Assembly: GCF_001757355.1 (NCBI RefSeq)
Contig: NZ_MINO01000019.1
Location: forward strand, 1-64,000
Origin: Sphingobium phenoxybenzoativorans
GTDB taxonomy: Bacteria > Pseudomonadota > Alphaproteobacteria > Sphingomonadales > Sphingomonadaceae
Length of the DNA stretch: 64,000 nucleotides
Reading direction: 5' to 3'
The notes below the pieces were generated by a model. It was not told where the DNA came from, ran no database searches, and saw only the letters and a program-made list of their open reading frames with translations. Both the position numbers and the translations under genes were made by a program. Positions 45,550-54,289 of this stretch are shown here, piece after piece. Positions within the stretch are counted from its first letter, which is position 1. Each line of letters starts with the position of its first letter.

Positions 45550-46358
45550 GCCTTCCCTATGCAGAAGTGATCGGCGACCCCATCGCCCATTCCAAATCGC
45601 CGCTGATCCACAATTTCTGGCTGCAGAAGCTGGGCATAGAGGCGGAATATCGCAAGACGCATGTTACGCCGGAGGGCCTCGCCGCCTATTTCCTGCAGCG
45701 CCGCGGCGACAATGACTGGCTGGGGTGCAACGTCACCATTCCGCACAAGGTCGCGGTGATGGACTATACCGACGATCCGGGCGGCGTCCGCGCGCGCATC
45801 GGCGCGATGAACACCATCGCCTGTGAGACCGGCGGGCCGCTGATCGGCACCAATACCGATGCGGGCGGCTTCCTTCAGCCGCTGATCCACCGGAAGTGGA
45901 AGGGCGATCATGCGGTGCTGGTCGGCGCGGGCGGCGCGGCGCGCGCCATCCTGTTCGCGCTGGCAACGCTGGGCGTGCCGAAGATCACCATCATGGTCCG
46001 CGATCCCGCCAAGGGCCGCGCGCTGCTCGACCGGGCGGACATGCAGGGAGAGGTGATCACTCTTGCCGATCCGCTGCCCGCCGCGGACCTGCTCGTCAAT
46101 TCGACCTCGCTCGGCATGATGGGCCAGCCGCCGCTGGACCTCGACCTTTCGCCTCTGCCCGCCACCGCCACTGTCTATGACATCGTTTATGCACCGCTCG
46201 AAACCGGCTTGCTCGCTGCCGCCCGCGCGCGGGGCCTTGCCGCGATTGACGGGCTGGAAATGCTCATCGGCCAGGCGGCGCTCGCTTTCGACATCTTCTT
46301 CGATGCAGAGGCGCCGCGCGAATATGACGATGAATTGCGCGCGCTCCTGACCGCATGA
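45546..46358 (+). CDS. aroE: Shikimate dehydrogenase
   Basis: NADPH enzyme of the shikimate pathway, 270 residues. The substrate site has VIGDPIAHSKSPLIHN (Ser residues that bind shikimate) and CNVTIPHKVAVMDY (catalytic Lys). N-T-D-A-G appears in IGTNTDAGGFLQPL. The Rossmann loop is LVGAGGAARAILFAL and the C-terminus has DGLEMLIGQAALAFDIFF. It is the middle gene of the maf-aroE-coaE operon. Confidence 0.95.
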   Translation: MSLPYAEVIGDPIAHSKSPLIHNFWLQKLGIEAEYRKTHVTPEGLAAYFLQRRGDNDWLGCNVTIPHKVAVMDYTDDPGGVRARIGAMNTIACETGGPLIGTNTDAGGFLQPLIHRKWKGDHAVLVGAGGAARAILFALATLGVPKITIMVRDPAKGRALLDRADMQGEVITLADPLPAADLLVNSTSLGMMGQPPLDLDLSPLPATATVYDIVYAPLETGLLAAARARGLAAIDGLEMLIGQAALAFDIFFDAEAPREYDDELRALLTA

Positions 46359-46948
46359 AACGGATCGGCCTCACCGGGTCCATCGGCATGGGGAAATCGG
46401 CGGTCGCCGCCATGCTCCGCCAGGAAGGCGTGCCGGTGTTCGATGCCGATGCGGAGGTGCACCGGCTGCAGGGGCCGGGCGGATCGCTGCTCCCGGCGAT
46501 CGAGGCGCGCTTTCCCGGCACGACCGGCCCGGATGGCGTCGACCGGGCCAGGCTTGGCGCCGCCGTGTTCGGCCATCCGGAAGAATTGCGGGCGCTGGAA
46601 TCGATCGTCCACCCCGCCGTTCGCGCCTCCCAGAAGCGATTCCTTCGCCGCAACCGGTCCCGGCCCGTCGTGGTGCTGGACATACCCCTGCTTTACGAGA
46701 GTCATGGCGAACGGAAGCTGGACGGCGTGATCGTCGTCAGCGCGTCGGCGTGGAAACAGCGCGCCCGCGTTCTCGCCCGTCCCGGTATGACCGTCGCAAA
46801 ATTCAACCGGATCAAGCGTTTGCAGGTTCCAGACGCTGTTAAACGCCGCCGAGCCGACTATATTGTCGATACCGGCACGACCTTCGATCGCACCCGCGAA
46901 CAGGTCCGCCGTCTCGTTACTTGCCTTCGCCGCAAAGCAGGCAGATAA
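46355..46948 (+). CDS. coaE: Dephospho-CoA kinase
   Basis: Final step of coenzyme A synthesis. The 197-residue P-loop kinase has MKRIGLTGSIGMGKSAVAAM at its very start, PVFDADAEVHRL, the CoA-binding ESIVHPAVRASQKRFL and VVLDIPLLYES. DYIVDTGTTFDRTREQVRRL is at the end. It overlaps aroE by four bases, and dnaQ follows after 14 bases. Confidence 0.94.
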   Translation: MKRIGLTGSIGMGKSAVAAMLRQEGVPVFDADAEVHRLQGPGGSLLPAIEARFPGTTGPDGVDRARLGAAVFGHPEELRALESIVHPAVRASQKRFLRRNRSRPVVVLDIPLLYESHGERKLDGVIVVSASAWKQRARVLARPGMTVAKFNRIKRLQVPDAVKRRRADYIVDTGTTFDRTREQVRRLVTCLRRKAGR

Positions 46949-46962
46949 ATACAGGTCCACGG

Positions 46963-47679
46963 ATGTCAGCAGAGTCGATGCGGGAAATCATTTTCGACAC
47001 GGAAACAACCGGATTCGATCCCGCGAGCGGGGACAGGCTCGTGGAAATCGGCTGCATAGAACTGATCAACCGGGTGCCCACGGGCAACACCTTCCACGCT
47101 TATTATAATCCCCAGCGGTCGATGCCCGCGGCGGCGGAGGCCGTGCACGGCCTGTCGGACGCCTTCCTGTCGGACAAGCCCCTGTTCGCGGAGGGCATTG
47201 ACGAACTGCTCGCATTCCTGGGCGACTGCCCGCTGGTGGCGCATAATGCGCGGTTCGACTTCGGCTTCCTCAACCACGAACTGACATTGTGCGGCCGGGT
47301 CGAGGTATCGATGGACCGCATGATCGATACGGTCGCCATCGCCCGCACCATGCATCCGGGCGCGAAGCACAGTCTGGATGCGCTCTGCACCCGGTACGGC
47401 ATCGACCGCAGCCATCGCATCAAGCATGGCGCGCTGCTCGACGCGGAACTGCTTGCGCAACTTTATATAGAATTGACCGGCGGACGGCAGATCGGCCTCA
47501 CGCTCGGATCGGAAAGGGAGGATCAGGATCGGCGGGAGGAAACGGCCTATTTGGCCGCTGTCCGTCCCGTCCGCCCCGCGCGGCCGCATGCGGCCACCGC
47601 GGAGGAACTGGAGCGGCACGCCGCGTTCCTCGCGACGCTGGATAAGCCGCTCTGGCTCGACGGGCTTGCTCCGGGATAG
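46963..47679 (+). CDS. dnaQ: DNA polymerase III epsilon subunit (proofreading exonuclease)
   Basis: The 3'-5' exonuclease of the replicative polymerase. The 238-residue DEDDh-type protein has Exo I REIIFDTETTGFDPASGDRL, the AVHGLSDAFL loop, Exo II VAHNARFDFGFLNHEL and Exo III HRIKHGALLDAELLAQLYIE. The C-terminal tail (ATAEELERHAAFLATLDKPL) is the part that contacts the alpha subunit. An ATG five codons downstream is an alternative start. Its place beside the origin is conserved in alphaproteobacteria. Confidence 0.95.
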   Translation: MSAESMREIIFDTETTGFDPASGDRLVEIGCIELINRVPTGNTFHAYYNPQRSMPAAAEAVHGLSDAFLSDKPLFAEGIDELLAFLGDCPLVAHNARFDFGFLNHELTLCGRVEVSMDRMIDTVAIARTMHPGAKHSLDALCTRYGIDRSHRIKHGALLDAELLAQLYIELTGGRQIGLTLGSEREDQDRREETAYLAAVRPVRPARPHAATAEELERHAAFLATLDKPLWLDGLAPG

Positions 47680-47815
47680 CCGGAGGGAGCCTTGAGGAGG
47701 CCGCCGCGTTCAAGAATTTGGGCGCGGGGTCAAGGGTTTAGCGGACCGCCACATCGGCATGACGCGACACCCACGGACCACCCCCGGTGGTCTGCAAGAA
47801 CAAGGAGAAGGCAAG

Positions 47816-48442
47816 ATGGATATTCGTGTTTCCGGTCATCAGGTGGAAACGGGCAACGCGCTCAAGGAGCATGTCTGGACCCGGCTCGAAGCGGTGGCCG
47901 AGAAATATTTCGCCCGGGCCATCTCCGCCCAGGTGACATTCCGCAAGGCGCCGCATGGCGCGTTCCACTGCGATATCGTCTGCCATGTCATGACCGGCCT
48001 TATTCTCAAGGGGGCGGGGGAAGCGCAGGAGGCGCATCCGGCGTTCGATATCGCCGCTGACCGTATCGAAAAACAGCTCCGCCGCTACATGCGCCGCCTG
48101 AAGGACCGGCATGTCCAGGCCGCCGCCGCAGAGGCCGTCAGGAGCGATCCCGTCAACGGGGGCCTTAACGGGCATGCGCTCAACGGTTTCGACAATGCGG
48201 GATACACCGTGTTCGCCGGCTATGACGATGAGGAGGAGCCGTCCGACGCGCCGCTGATCGTTGCGGAAACGCGGGTGGATATCCCCCAGGCGTCGGTATC
48301 GGACGCCGTGATGATGCTCGACCTGCGCAACACCAACGCGCTGCTGTTCGTGAATGCGGGCACGTCTGCCTATAATATGGTCTATCGCCGTCATGACGGG
48401 ACGATCGGCTGGGTTGAACCCACGGTGGCCGTGGCCAACTGA
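47816..48442 (+). CDS. hpf: Ribosome hibernation promoting factor, long form
   Basis: Binds and dimerises inactive ribosomes in stationary phase. The 208-residue protein has the N-terminal S30AE domain (MDIRVSGHQVETGNALKEHV, then AFDIAADRIEKQLRRYMRRL), a variable linker (residues about 105-150) and the C-terminal dimerisation domain RVDIPQASVSDAVMMLDLRN with LLFVNAGTSAYNMVYRRHDG. AAGGAGAAGG is the ribosome site. ptsN follows, as is common. Confidence 0.94.
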   Translation: MDIRVSGHQVETGNALKEHVWTRLEAVAEKYFARAISAQVTFRKAPHGAFHCDIVCHVMTGLILKGAGEAQEAHPAFDIAADRIEKQLRRYMRRLKDRHVQAAAAEAVRSDPVNGGLNGHALNGFDNAGYTVFAGYDDEEEPSDAPLIVAETRVDIPQASVSDAVMMLDLRNTNALLFVNAGTSAYNMVYRRHDGTIGWVEPTVAVAN

Positions 48443-48449
48443 GCATCCG

Positions 48450-48476
48450 CGGCCCGTCCCCTTTGTGGACGGGCCG
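48450..48476 (+). terminator. Strong stem-loop after hpf
   Basis: A perfect 10-bp stem CGGCCCGTCC / GGACGGGCCG with loop CCTTTGT eight bases past the hpf stop. It has no T run, so it may be a weak terminator or a 3' RNA-protecting hairpin. Confidence 0.45.
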
Positions 48477-48604
48477 TCCGGCCCTGCGGCTCGGCGGTTG
48501 ACCTTCCGTACCGGTGGGACTAATGCGCCGGGCTTTGGTTCATGCCTGTGCCCGGCCCTTTTGCCGTGGCTGAATTGGGCGAAGCTGCCATTCCGAGTGT
48601 ATCC

Positions 48605-49072
48605 ATGATTCATTTCGACGATCTCCTCACCCCGAAGGCGCTGTCCAGCAATCTCTCGGTCACCGGCAAGAAACAGCTTTTCCTCAAGCTTGGGGAAATG
48701 GCGGCACTTGCCTATGGCCTTAATGCCGGGGCGGTGTCCGAACGGCTGACGGAACGGGAACGGCTGGGGTCGACCGGTTTCGGCGGCGGCATCGCGATCC
48801 CGCATGCGAAGATGGAGGGGATCGACAAGGTGCGCGGCCTGGTCGTCCTGCTTGACCAGCCGATCGGTTTCGACGCGGTGGACAATTCCCCCGTCGATGT
48901 GATCTTCGCCTTGCTCTCCCCGCTCGACAGCGGCGCGGAGCATCTCAAGACGCTAGCCCGCGTGTCGCGCTACCTGCGCAACGATAGCCAGATCACCCGC
49001 CTGCGCGGCGTCGGTTCGGATGAGGCGCTGTTTGCGCTCCTGTCCGGCAATGAGGCCCGTGACGCCGCCTGA
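48605..49072 (+). CDS. ptsN: Nitrogen regulatory phosphotransferase IIA-Ntr
   Basis: A 155-residue EIIA-Ntr protein, phosphorylated on His67 in GGIAIPHAKMEG. Family pattern: LSSNLSVTGKKQLFLKLGEM, ERERLGSTGFGGGIAIPHAK and VDVIFALLSPLDSGAEHLKT. The ATG at 48605 is chosen because upstream codons do not look conserved. It follows hpf, and a thioesterase gene begins just after its stop. Confidence 0.93.
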   Translation: MIHFDDLLTPKALSSNLSVTGKKQLFLKLGEMAALAYGLNAGAVSERLTERERLGSTGFGGGIAIPHAKMEGIDKVRGLVVLLDQPIGFDAVDNSPVDVIFALLSPLDSGAEHLKTLARVSRYLRNDSQITRLRGVGSDEALFALLSGNEARDAA

Positions 49073-49073
49073 T

Positions 49074-49559
49074 ATGGACGATGCGGTCCCGCCCAGCGGA
49101 GAGGCCGCGCATTTCCGCGCGCTTGAGCAGCTCTACCGCTCCGCCCCGATCAACCGGATGTTCCGGTCGGAACTCACCATTACCGGCGCTGGTCTTTCGC
49201 GCATCGATTTCGATGTCGACGAAAGCGTCTATCATGCGGCGGGCGCCGTACACGGCACCGTCTATTTCAAGATGCTGGACGATGCGGCCTTCTACGCCGC
49301 CAACAGCCTGGTCAGCGACCGCTTCCTGCTGACGACCAGTTTCAACCTGCTGTTCACCCGGCCGATCAAGCAGGGCCGCATCCGCGCCGAGGGCCGCTGG
49401 ATCAGCGGCCGCCGCCGCGTTTACGTCGCGGAGGCCAGCCTGATCGATTCGGATGGCGAGGAGGTCGGACGCGGCACCGGCACCTTCATGCGCTCCGCAT
49501 TTCCGCTCGCATCGCTGCCCGGCTACGCCCGGACAGATCCGCCGGCCGCCCGTGGCTGA
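49074..49559 (+). CDS. Hotdog-fold thioesterase (PaaI family)
   Basis: A 161-residue protein with the hotdog pattern YHAAGAVHGTVYFKMLDDAA (conserved H-G-x-x-x-x-x-x-D/E) and LLTTSFNLLFTRPIKQGRIR, typical of PaaI-type acyl-CoA thioesterases. Substrate unknown. The start is uncertain: an ATG at 49050 and a GTG at 49059 are also in frame and would overlap ptsN. It overlaps the DUF1491 gene by eight bases. Confidence 0.82.
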   Translation: MDDAVPPSGEAAHFRALEQLYRSAPINRMFRSELTITGAGLSRIDFDVDESVYHAAGAVHGTVYFKMLDDAAFYAANSLVSDRFLLTTSFNLLFTRPIKQGRIRAEGRWISGRRRVYVAEASLIDSDGEEVGRGTGTFMRSAFPLASLPGYARTDPPAARG

Positions 49560-49887
49560 CCGGCTCGCCAGCCATATGCTGGCGGGCGCTCTCATCAGGC
49601 GGGCCGGACAGGAAGGCGGCTTTGCGGCCGTGCTGCGCAAGGGCGACGCGATCAGCGGCGTCATCCTGGTCCAATGTCTTGAAAGAGGCCGGAAAACCGG
49701 GTTGTTTGAGCGCGTGCCGGACTTTTCCGGCGGCTATCATATGGCGCCGTGCGGGCCTGCGGACGACTCCGATTCCGACGCCCTAACCCAATATATAGCG
49801 CGCCGGATGCGCGCCGACCCCGACCTGTGGTTAATAGAGCTGGACATCTCGGAAGCGGAACGGTTCGCCGCTGAAACGATCTGCTGA
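49552..49887 (+). CDS. DUF1491 family protein
   Basis: A 111-residue cytoplasmic protein characteristic of alphaproteobacteria: ADRLASHMLAGALIRRAGQE, GDAISGVILVQCLERGR and ARRMRADPDLWLIELDISEA. It starts at GTG inside the end of the thioesterase gene. Function unknown. Confidence 0.85.
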   Translation: MADRLASHMLAGALIRRAGQEGGFAAVLRKGDAISGVILVQCLERGRKTGLFERVPDFSGGYHMAPCGPADDSDSDALTQYIARRMRADPDLWLIELDISEAERFAAETIC

Positions 49888-49890
49888 ATA

Positions 49891-49919
49891 TTGACTTAAC
49901 CTGTATTGGTCCTCATAGG
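49891..49919 (+). promoter_or_regulatory. Putative promoter of the SleB-type hydrolase with flanking operator
   Basis: TTGACT (49891-49896), 17 bases, CATAGG (49914-49919). An inverted repeat TAACCTG (49897-49903) / CAGGTTA (49939-49945) brackets the -10 box and likely start point, which is suitable for a repressor or activator. Confidence 0.4.
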
Positions 49920-49972
49920 CCCCGCACGCTTCATCGCGCAGGTTACCTTTAGATGTCCGGGGGGGACGTCGA

Positions 49973-50770
49973 ATGGCAAACACGCAGACGGGGGGCGGCC
50001 GGACGTCCAAATATATGTTCAGGGACGCGACGTCCAAGGGCCGACCAACCGCACAGTCTTGGAATTACATGAGTTTCCCGTTGCGCGTCGCCACGTTGGC
50101 GGCCTTTGCCATGACCGCTATCGCTGCAGCGATGGCCAGCGATGCATCCTTTGCCGGAGCGGCCGGTGCATCTTCAGACAGCATCCCCGCCGCGATTCGT
50201 GCGCCGCAGGACGCTCCGCTCTCCAATTCTTCAGGCGACAATATGGGCAAGCCAGGCGTTACCTTCGCCGCGCCCAGTGAAATCGTTCAGCCGCTGGCGT
50301 CCGATGCGACGCCCGCCCCGGCAACCGCCGCCGACGCCGCTTCGGCCGTATCCGCGCCGTCCAGCCTCGCCGCCCTCGTCACCGAACAGGGCGCGCCGGA
50401 GGAATTGACCGAACAGATGCAGTGCCTTGCCGGCGCCGTCTATTTCGAATCGAAGGGCGAAAGCCTCGCCGGTCAGCTCGCCGTCGCCCGCGTCATCATC
50501 AACCGCGTGAAGTCCGGCCGCTTCGCCGACAGCCTGTGCGGCGTCGTCTATCAGCCCGGCCAGTTCAGCTTCGTCCGCGGCCGCGCGATGCCCGCCATCG
50601 CCACCGCCGGCCGCGCCTGGCGCGAAGCCGTCGCCATTTCGCAGATCGCGATCGAGGATAGCTGGAACAGCCTTGCCGAAGGCGCGCTGTTCTTCCACGC
50701 CCGCCGCGTTTCGCCCGGCTGGGGCAAGGCCAAGGTGGCGCTGATCGACAATCACGTTTTCTATCGCTGA
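49973..50770 (+). CDS. Cell wall hydrolase, SleB family
   Basis: A 265-residue envelope protein. The N-terminal 30 residues are polar, then a membrane or signal segment (VATLAAFAMTAIAAAMA) and a long Ala/Pro/Ser linker. The C-terminal Hydrolase_2 (SleB) domain has MQCLAGAVYFESKGESLAGQ (catalytic Glu), RVIINRVKSGRFADSLCGVV and QPGQFSFVRGRAMP. GALFFHARRVSPGWGKAKVA closes it. It probably cuts peptidoglycan. A downstream start at MSFPLRVATL would give a normal signal peptide. Confidence 0.87.
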   Translation: MANTQTGGGRTSKYMFRDATSKGRPTAQSWNYMSFPLRVATLAAFAMTAIAAAMASDASFAGAAGASSDSIPAAIRAPQDAPLSNSSGDNMGKPGVTFAAPSEIVQPLASDATPAPATAADAASAVSAPSSLAALVTEQGAPEELTEQMQCLAGAVYFESKGESLAGQLAVARVIINRVKSGRFADSLCGVVYQPGQFSFVRGRAMPAIATAGRAWREAVAISQIAIEDSWNSLAEGALFFHARRVSPGWGKAKVALIDNHVFYR

Positions 50771-50797
50771 TCCTTTCAGCGGTTCGAAAGAGGATGC

Positions 50798-50831
50798 GGC
50801 CGGTTCCGGGAACGGAATCGGCCTTTTCTTT
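50798..50831 (+). terminator. Intrinsic terminator after the SleB gene
   Basis: GGCCGGTTCCG pairs with CGGAATCGGCC (one G-U pair) around a GGAA tetraloop, followed by TTTTCTTTG. The stem is 11 bp. Confidence 0.88.
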
Positions 50832-50858
50832 GTTCCCTTCCTGTTCTAATGCTGAGGC

Positions 50859-51350
50859 ATGGCCGAAGCGGATTGTTCACCCCTGACCGATGGCACGGCG
50901 CTGGCCGTTTCGCGCGGGATATTGCGGCTGTTTCAGCGGCACGACATTTTCGGCCAGTTGGAGGTTGCGCTGCCCAATGGCCGCCGCGCGGACATTATGG
51001 CGATCGATGGCGCGGGGCGTCTGGTGATCGTGGAGATCAAATGCAGCCGCGCGGACCTGCTCGGCGACATGAAATGGCCGGACTATTTCGACTATTGCGA
51101 CCGTTTCTACTGGGCCGTGCCGGGGGGCTTTGATCTGTCCCCCTTTGACAGCGACGCCCTCTGGCCCGCCCGCACTGGCCTGATCGTTGCGGATCAATAT
51201 GATGCGGAAATCCTGCGCCCCGCGCCGATGGAGCCGCTGGCCGCCGCCCGGCGCAAGGCGGAAACCCTCCGCTTTGCCCGCCGCGCCGCCCGGCGGCTGA
51301 CGGCCCTGTCCGATCCCGACTATGCGGCGGAAATCGGGTTCGGGATGTAA
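50859..51350 (+). CDS. mmcB: MmcB family DNA repair protein
   Basis: A 163-residue member of the MmcB family, known from Caulobacter as a DNA-damage tolerance factor with a PD-(D/E)xK-like fold. Visible features are GRRADIMAIDGAGRLVIVEIK (D and E-x-K catalytic set), SRADLLGDMKWPDYFDYCDR and FYWAVPGGFD. It is transcribed alone after the SleB terminator. Confidence 0.88.
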   Translation: MAEADCSPLTDGTALAVSRGILRLFQRHDIFGQLEVALPNGRRADIMAIDGAGRLVIVEIKCSRADLLGDMKWPDYFDYCDRFYWAVPGGFDLSPFDSDALWPARTGLIVADQYDAEILRPAPMEPLAAARRKAETLRFARRAARRLTALSDPDYAAEIGFGM

Positions 51351-51373
51351 AGCTCTAACCTATCAGTCAAAAC

Positions 51374-51439
51374 GTGCTCCTGCGAAGGCAGGAGCCCAGT
51401 CCCAAGGTCTGAACTGGGCTCCTGCCTTCGCAGGAGCAC
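51374..51439. repeat. Family A palindromic repeat, copy 4
   Basis: Arms 51374-51399 and 51414-51439, each a 26-base hairpin (GTGCTCCTGCGAAGGCAGGA plus GCCCAG and its complement), with a 14-base spacer. It lies between the convergent mmcB and ankyrin genes. Confidence 0.9.
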
Positions 51440-51500
51440 CCTGATTGCCAGAAGCTTCCGAATTACATCCGTTCGCCATGAGCGATTGCTGCAAGCAGGC

Positions 51501-51590
51501 AGTCGAAGGGGGTATCACCGAACGTAGTGAGGCACTTCGCTCCGCTCAGCAGAAGGCTTCGACTTCGCTCAGCCCGAACGGATTTGGGAT
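51501..51590. repeat. Family C repeat, degenerate copy
   Basis: Contains AGTCGAAGGGGGTATCACCG, ACTTCGCTCCGCTCAGCAGA and TTCGACTTCGCTCAGCCCGA in tandem, ending CGAACGGATTT. It directly follows the ankyrin gene. Confidence 0.6.
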
Positions 51591-51597
51591 CGAAAGC

Positions 51598-52230
51598 CTA
51601 CAAACTCGGCCCCTGCACCGGCCCACTGGTCGCTTTCGCGGGCTTGGCGTCGTCCAGCGCCTGGATCAGCCCCGGCGTGCGCCCATCCCGCGTCGCATAG
51701 TCGCGGGCGGACATGCCCGCGATGCTGTCGCGCTTCTCCGGGTTCGCGCCCAGGCTGACGAGCAGGCGGGTCATGGCCACATCGCGCAACTGCACCGCGC
51801 GGATCAGCGCCGTCTCGCCATTGTCGTTCGGCTTGTCGACCTGCGCGCCATTGCCCAGCAGGTAACGCACCCCGTCGATGAAGCGGAGCTGCACCGCGCT
51901 CAGCAGCGGCGTTTCCCCCCGGTTATCGGCCAGATTGGGATTCGCGCCCTTGCCCAGCAGGAAGCCGAGCCATGTCACGTCCCGCCGCGCGATCACGATA
52001 TGCAGGGCGGTTTCCCCGGTGGTGACATCGCGCGTGTTGACGATGGTGCTGCCGGGCTTGTTGAGCGCGGTTGTCGCCTTGTCGCCGTCCCGGTCCTTTA
52101 CGGCCTTCAGGAAATTATAGCTGTCGGAAAACTGCGCCGGCGCGATCGAGGGAACCGTCAGCATCAGCGCCGCCAGCGCCGCGCCCGCCGCCCGGATCGC
52201 ACTGGATCGACGGCCCTTAAACTGCTGCAT
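51598..52230 (-). CDS. Secreted ankyrin-repeat protein
   Basis: A 210-residue protein with a signal peptide (residues 1-33, ending SIAPAQ) and four to five ankyrin repeats, seen as GETALHIVIARRDVTWLGFL, GANPNLADNRGETPLLSAVQ, GAQVDKPNDNGETALIRAVQ and GANPEKRDSIAGMSARDYAT. Probably periplasmic. It is divergent from the SCO1 gene. Confidence 0.88.
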   Translation of the reverse strand: MQQFKGRRSSAIRAAGAALAALMLTVPSIAPAQFSDSYNFLKAVKDRDGDKATTALNKPGSTIVNTRDVTTGETALHIVIARRDVTWLGFLLGKGANPNLADNRGETPLLSAVQLRFIDGVRYLLGNGAQVDKPNDNGETALIRAVQLRDVAMTRLLVSLGANPEKRDSIAGMSARDYATRDGRTPGLIQALDDAKPAKATSGPVQGPSL

Positions 52231-52290
52231 TCTGCTACCACCTGTTCGCAATTGCCAAAGCCAGTCTAGCAGGGCATGGCTGGCTTTGCC

Positions 52291-52911
52291 ATGAACAAAG
52301 CGCTGATATCCCTCGTGTCGCCGCTCCTGCTGGCGCTCTCCGCCTGCGGCGGCGGCGATCAGTCGTCCTTCGAACAGGGCGCTCTCGCCGGGGCCAGCAT
52401 CGGTGCGCCCTTCACCCTGACCGATCAGGACGGCAAGCGCGTCGCCTGGGACAGTTTCAAGGGCAAGTATCGCCTCGTCTATTTCGGCTACACCTATTGC
52501 CCGGACGTCTGCCCGGTCGACCTGCAGCGGATCACGCAGGCATACGGCAAGTTCGAAAAGGATTCGCCGGACCGCGCGGCGAAGCTGCAGCCGATCTTCA
52601 TAACCGTCGATCCGCAGCGCGACACGCCGCCGGTGCTCAAAAACTATGTCGCCGCCTTCTCGCCCCGCCTGATAGGCCTCACCGGCACGCCGGACGAAAT
52701 CGCCAAGGTCGCGAAGGATTTCGTGGTGATCTACGGCAAGGCGGATGAAAAGGACGCGAACGACTATCTCGTAAGTCACAGCCGCACGCCCTATCTCTTT
52801 GGTCCGGACGGCCAGCCGATCGCGCTGGTCCCGGTCGACGATCCCGGCACGAAGGAGGATGAAGGCTCCCCCGATGCCGTGCTCGCCGCGCTGGACCATT
52901 GGGTGAAGTAA
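52291..52911 (+). CDS. SCO1/SenC family copper chaperone
   Basis: Delivers copper to the CuA site of cytochrome oxidase. The 206-residue lipoprotein has a signal with lipobox LSAC, the metal-binding CPDVC in FGYTYCPDVCPVDLQRI, FITVDPQRDTPPVLKNYVAA and the third ligand His in LVSHSRTPYLFGPDGQ. The ATG at 52291 gives a normal lipoprotein signal; one five codons upstream is possible. It is followed by the YcgN gene after three bases. Confidence 0.93.
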   Translation: MNKALISLVSPLLLALSACGGGDQSSFEQGALAGASIGAPFTLTDQDGKRVAWDSFKGKYRLVYFGYTYCPDVCPVDLQRITQAYGKFEKDSPDRAAKLQPIFITVDPQRDTPPVLKNYVAAFSPRLIGLTGTPDEIAKVAKDFVVIYGKADEKDANDYLVSHSRTPYLFGPDGQPIALVPVDDPGTKEDEGSPDAVLAALDHWVK

Positions 52912-52914
52912 GAC

Positions 52915-53340
52915 TTGAACTTCTGGGAAAAACCGCTGGAGGATCTCAACCGGACGGAGTGGGAGGCTCTGTGCGACGGCTGCGGCAAATGCTGTCTGCA
53001 CAAGGTGGAGGATGAGGATACGGGCAATATCTACCCGACCAACGTCGCCTGCCGCCTGCTCGACCGCGATACCGGGCGATGCTCCAATTACCGCAGCCGC
53101 CGGTCCTTCGTGCCGGATTGCGTGCGCCTGACGCCGGAGGCGGTGGCGCAGATCGTCTGGCTGCCCCGCACCTGCGCCTATCGTCTGCGCGCGGATGGCG
53201 ATCCGCTGCCGGACTGGCATTATCTGATCAGCGGCGACCGGGAGGCCGTGCACCGCGCGGGCGAATCCGTGCGCGGCTGGACCGTGGCGGAGGTTGAGGC
53301 CGGCGATCTGGAAAATCACCTTGTCGACCGCGAACTTTGA
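52915..53340 (+). CDS. YcgN/UPF0260 cysteine cluster protein
   Basis: A 141-residue protein starting at TTG. It has the eight-Cys pattern of the CxxCxxCC family: [46 protein letters not shown] and [10 protein letters not shown]. It likely binds a metal or an iron-sulfur cluster; the role is unknown. The frame overlaps the next gene by 20 bases. Confidence 0.9.
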   Translation: MNFWEKPLEDLNRTEWEALCDGCGKCCLHKVEDEDTGNIYPTNVACRLLDRDTGRCSNYRSRRSFVPDCVRLTPEAVAQIVWLPRTCAYRLRADGDPLPDWHYLISGDREAVHRAGESVRGWTVAEVEAGDLENHLVDREL

Positions 53341-54031
53341 CAGCGAAATCCTGGTCGGCGGCATCGCCATGCCGGTGCGCGTCCGCCGCATGGCCCGCGC
53401 GCGCAACTACCGCCTGACCATCGATCCGGCGCATGGCGGCCTGCGCCTGTCCATCCCCGCGCGCGCCAACCTGCGCAAGGCGCTTGGCTGGGCGCAGGAG
53501 CATGAGGCGTGGGTCCAGACGCAACTTGCCGGCGCGCCGCTTCCCGTGCGCCTGTGCGACGGCGCGACCTTTCTGCTGGAGGGGCAGCCGGTGACGATCG
53601 TGTGGGACGCCAAGGCCCCCCGCCGCATCACGCTGGATGGTGACACTCTACGCGTCGGTGGCGCGGCGGAATCGGTCGGCGCGCGCCTGCTCCGTTGGCT
53701 GAAAGCCCGTGCGCGCGACGTGCTGGAGGCGGAAACCCGCGCGCTGGCGACCAATGCGAAACTCCCCCTTACCACCGTCAGCATCGGCGACCCGAAGGCG
53801 CGTTGGGGCAGTTGCTCGTCCTCGGGCGCGATCCGCTACAGTTGGCGCCTGATCCTCGCCCCGCCGGAAGTCCGCCAGTCCACCGTCGCCCACGAAGTCG
53901 CCCACCTCGCCCATATGGACCACAGCGCGGCATTCCACGCGGCGCATGCGCGGCTGCTGGGGCGCGATCCGGCTCCGTCGCGTCGGTGGCTGAAGGAACA
54001 TGGGATGAGTTTGCATCGGGTTGGGGTGTAG
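53321..54031 (+). CDS. YgjP/M48-type zinc metallopeptidase (DUF45)
   Basis: A protein of about 236 residues with the DUF45 layout: [20 protein letters not shown] at the start, [20 protein letters not shown], and the zinc motif [12 protein letters not shown] (HExxH plus the downstream His) near residue 191. It lacks a signal peptide. The start is uncertain; a TTG at 53321 gives the family-typical N-terminus, and an ATG at 53369 starts at the conserved core. It overlaps the YcgN gene. Confidence 0.88.
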   Translation: MSTANFDSEILVGGIAMPVRVRRMARARNYRLTIDPAHGGLRLSIPARANLRKALGWAQEHEAWVQTQLAGAPLPVRLCDGATFLLEGQPVTIVWDAKAPRRITLDGDTLRVGGAAESVGARLLRWLKARARDVLEAETRALATNAKLPLTTVSIGDPKARWGSCSSSGAIRYSWRLILAPPEVRQSTVAHEVAHLAHMDHSAAFHAAHARLLGRDPAPSRRWLKEHGMSLHRVGV

Positions 54032-54053
54032 GGGGCGGGCTGTCTCTACCGAA

Positions 54054-54131
54054 CGTCATCCCAGCGAAGGCTGGGATCTTAGGCCTAGTCGCGCATCATC
54101 TCCTGAGATGCCAGCATACGCTGGCATGACG
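54054..54131. repeat. Family B-like palindrome (variant)
   Basis: Two hairpins in inverted order: CGTCATCCCAGCGAAGGCTG, then AGATGCCAGCATACGCTGGC and ATGACG. The arms are diverged from the other family B copies. Confidence 0.6.
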
Positions 54132-54177
54132 AGAAGGAGTGGGAGACACATAAATATTGGGCGTCGTTTCAACACTT

Positions 54178-54208
54178 CGTCATTCCCGCGCAGGCGGGAA
54201 CCCATCTC
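54178..54208. repeat. Family B repeat, single arm
   Basis: CGTCATTCCCGCGCAGGCGG followed by GAACCCATCTC. No inverted partner is nearby. Confidence 0.75.
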
Positions 54209-54289
54209 TCCCGCCTCATGCCTTATATGGATTAGGGCTTTGGCAACCTTGAGAAGGCATAGCTGCGTGAGTTTCAGGGATTGTAGCAA

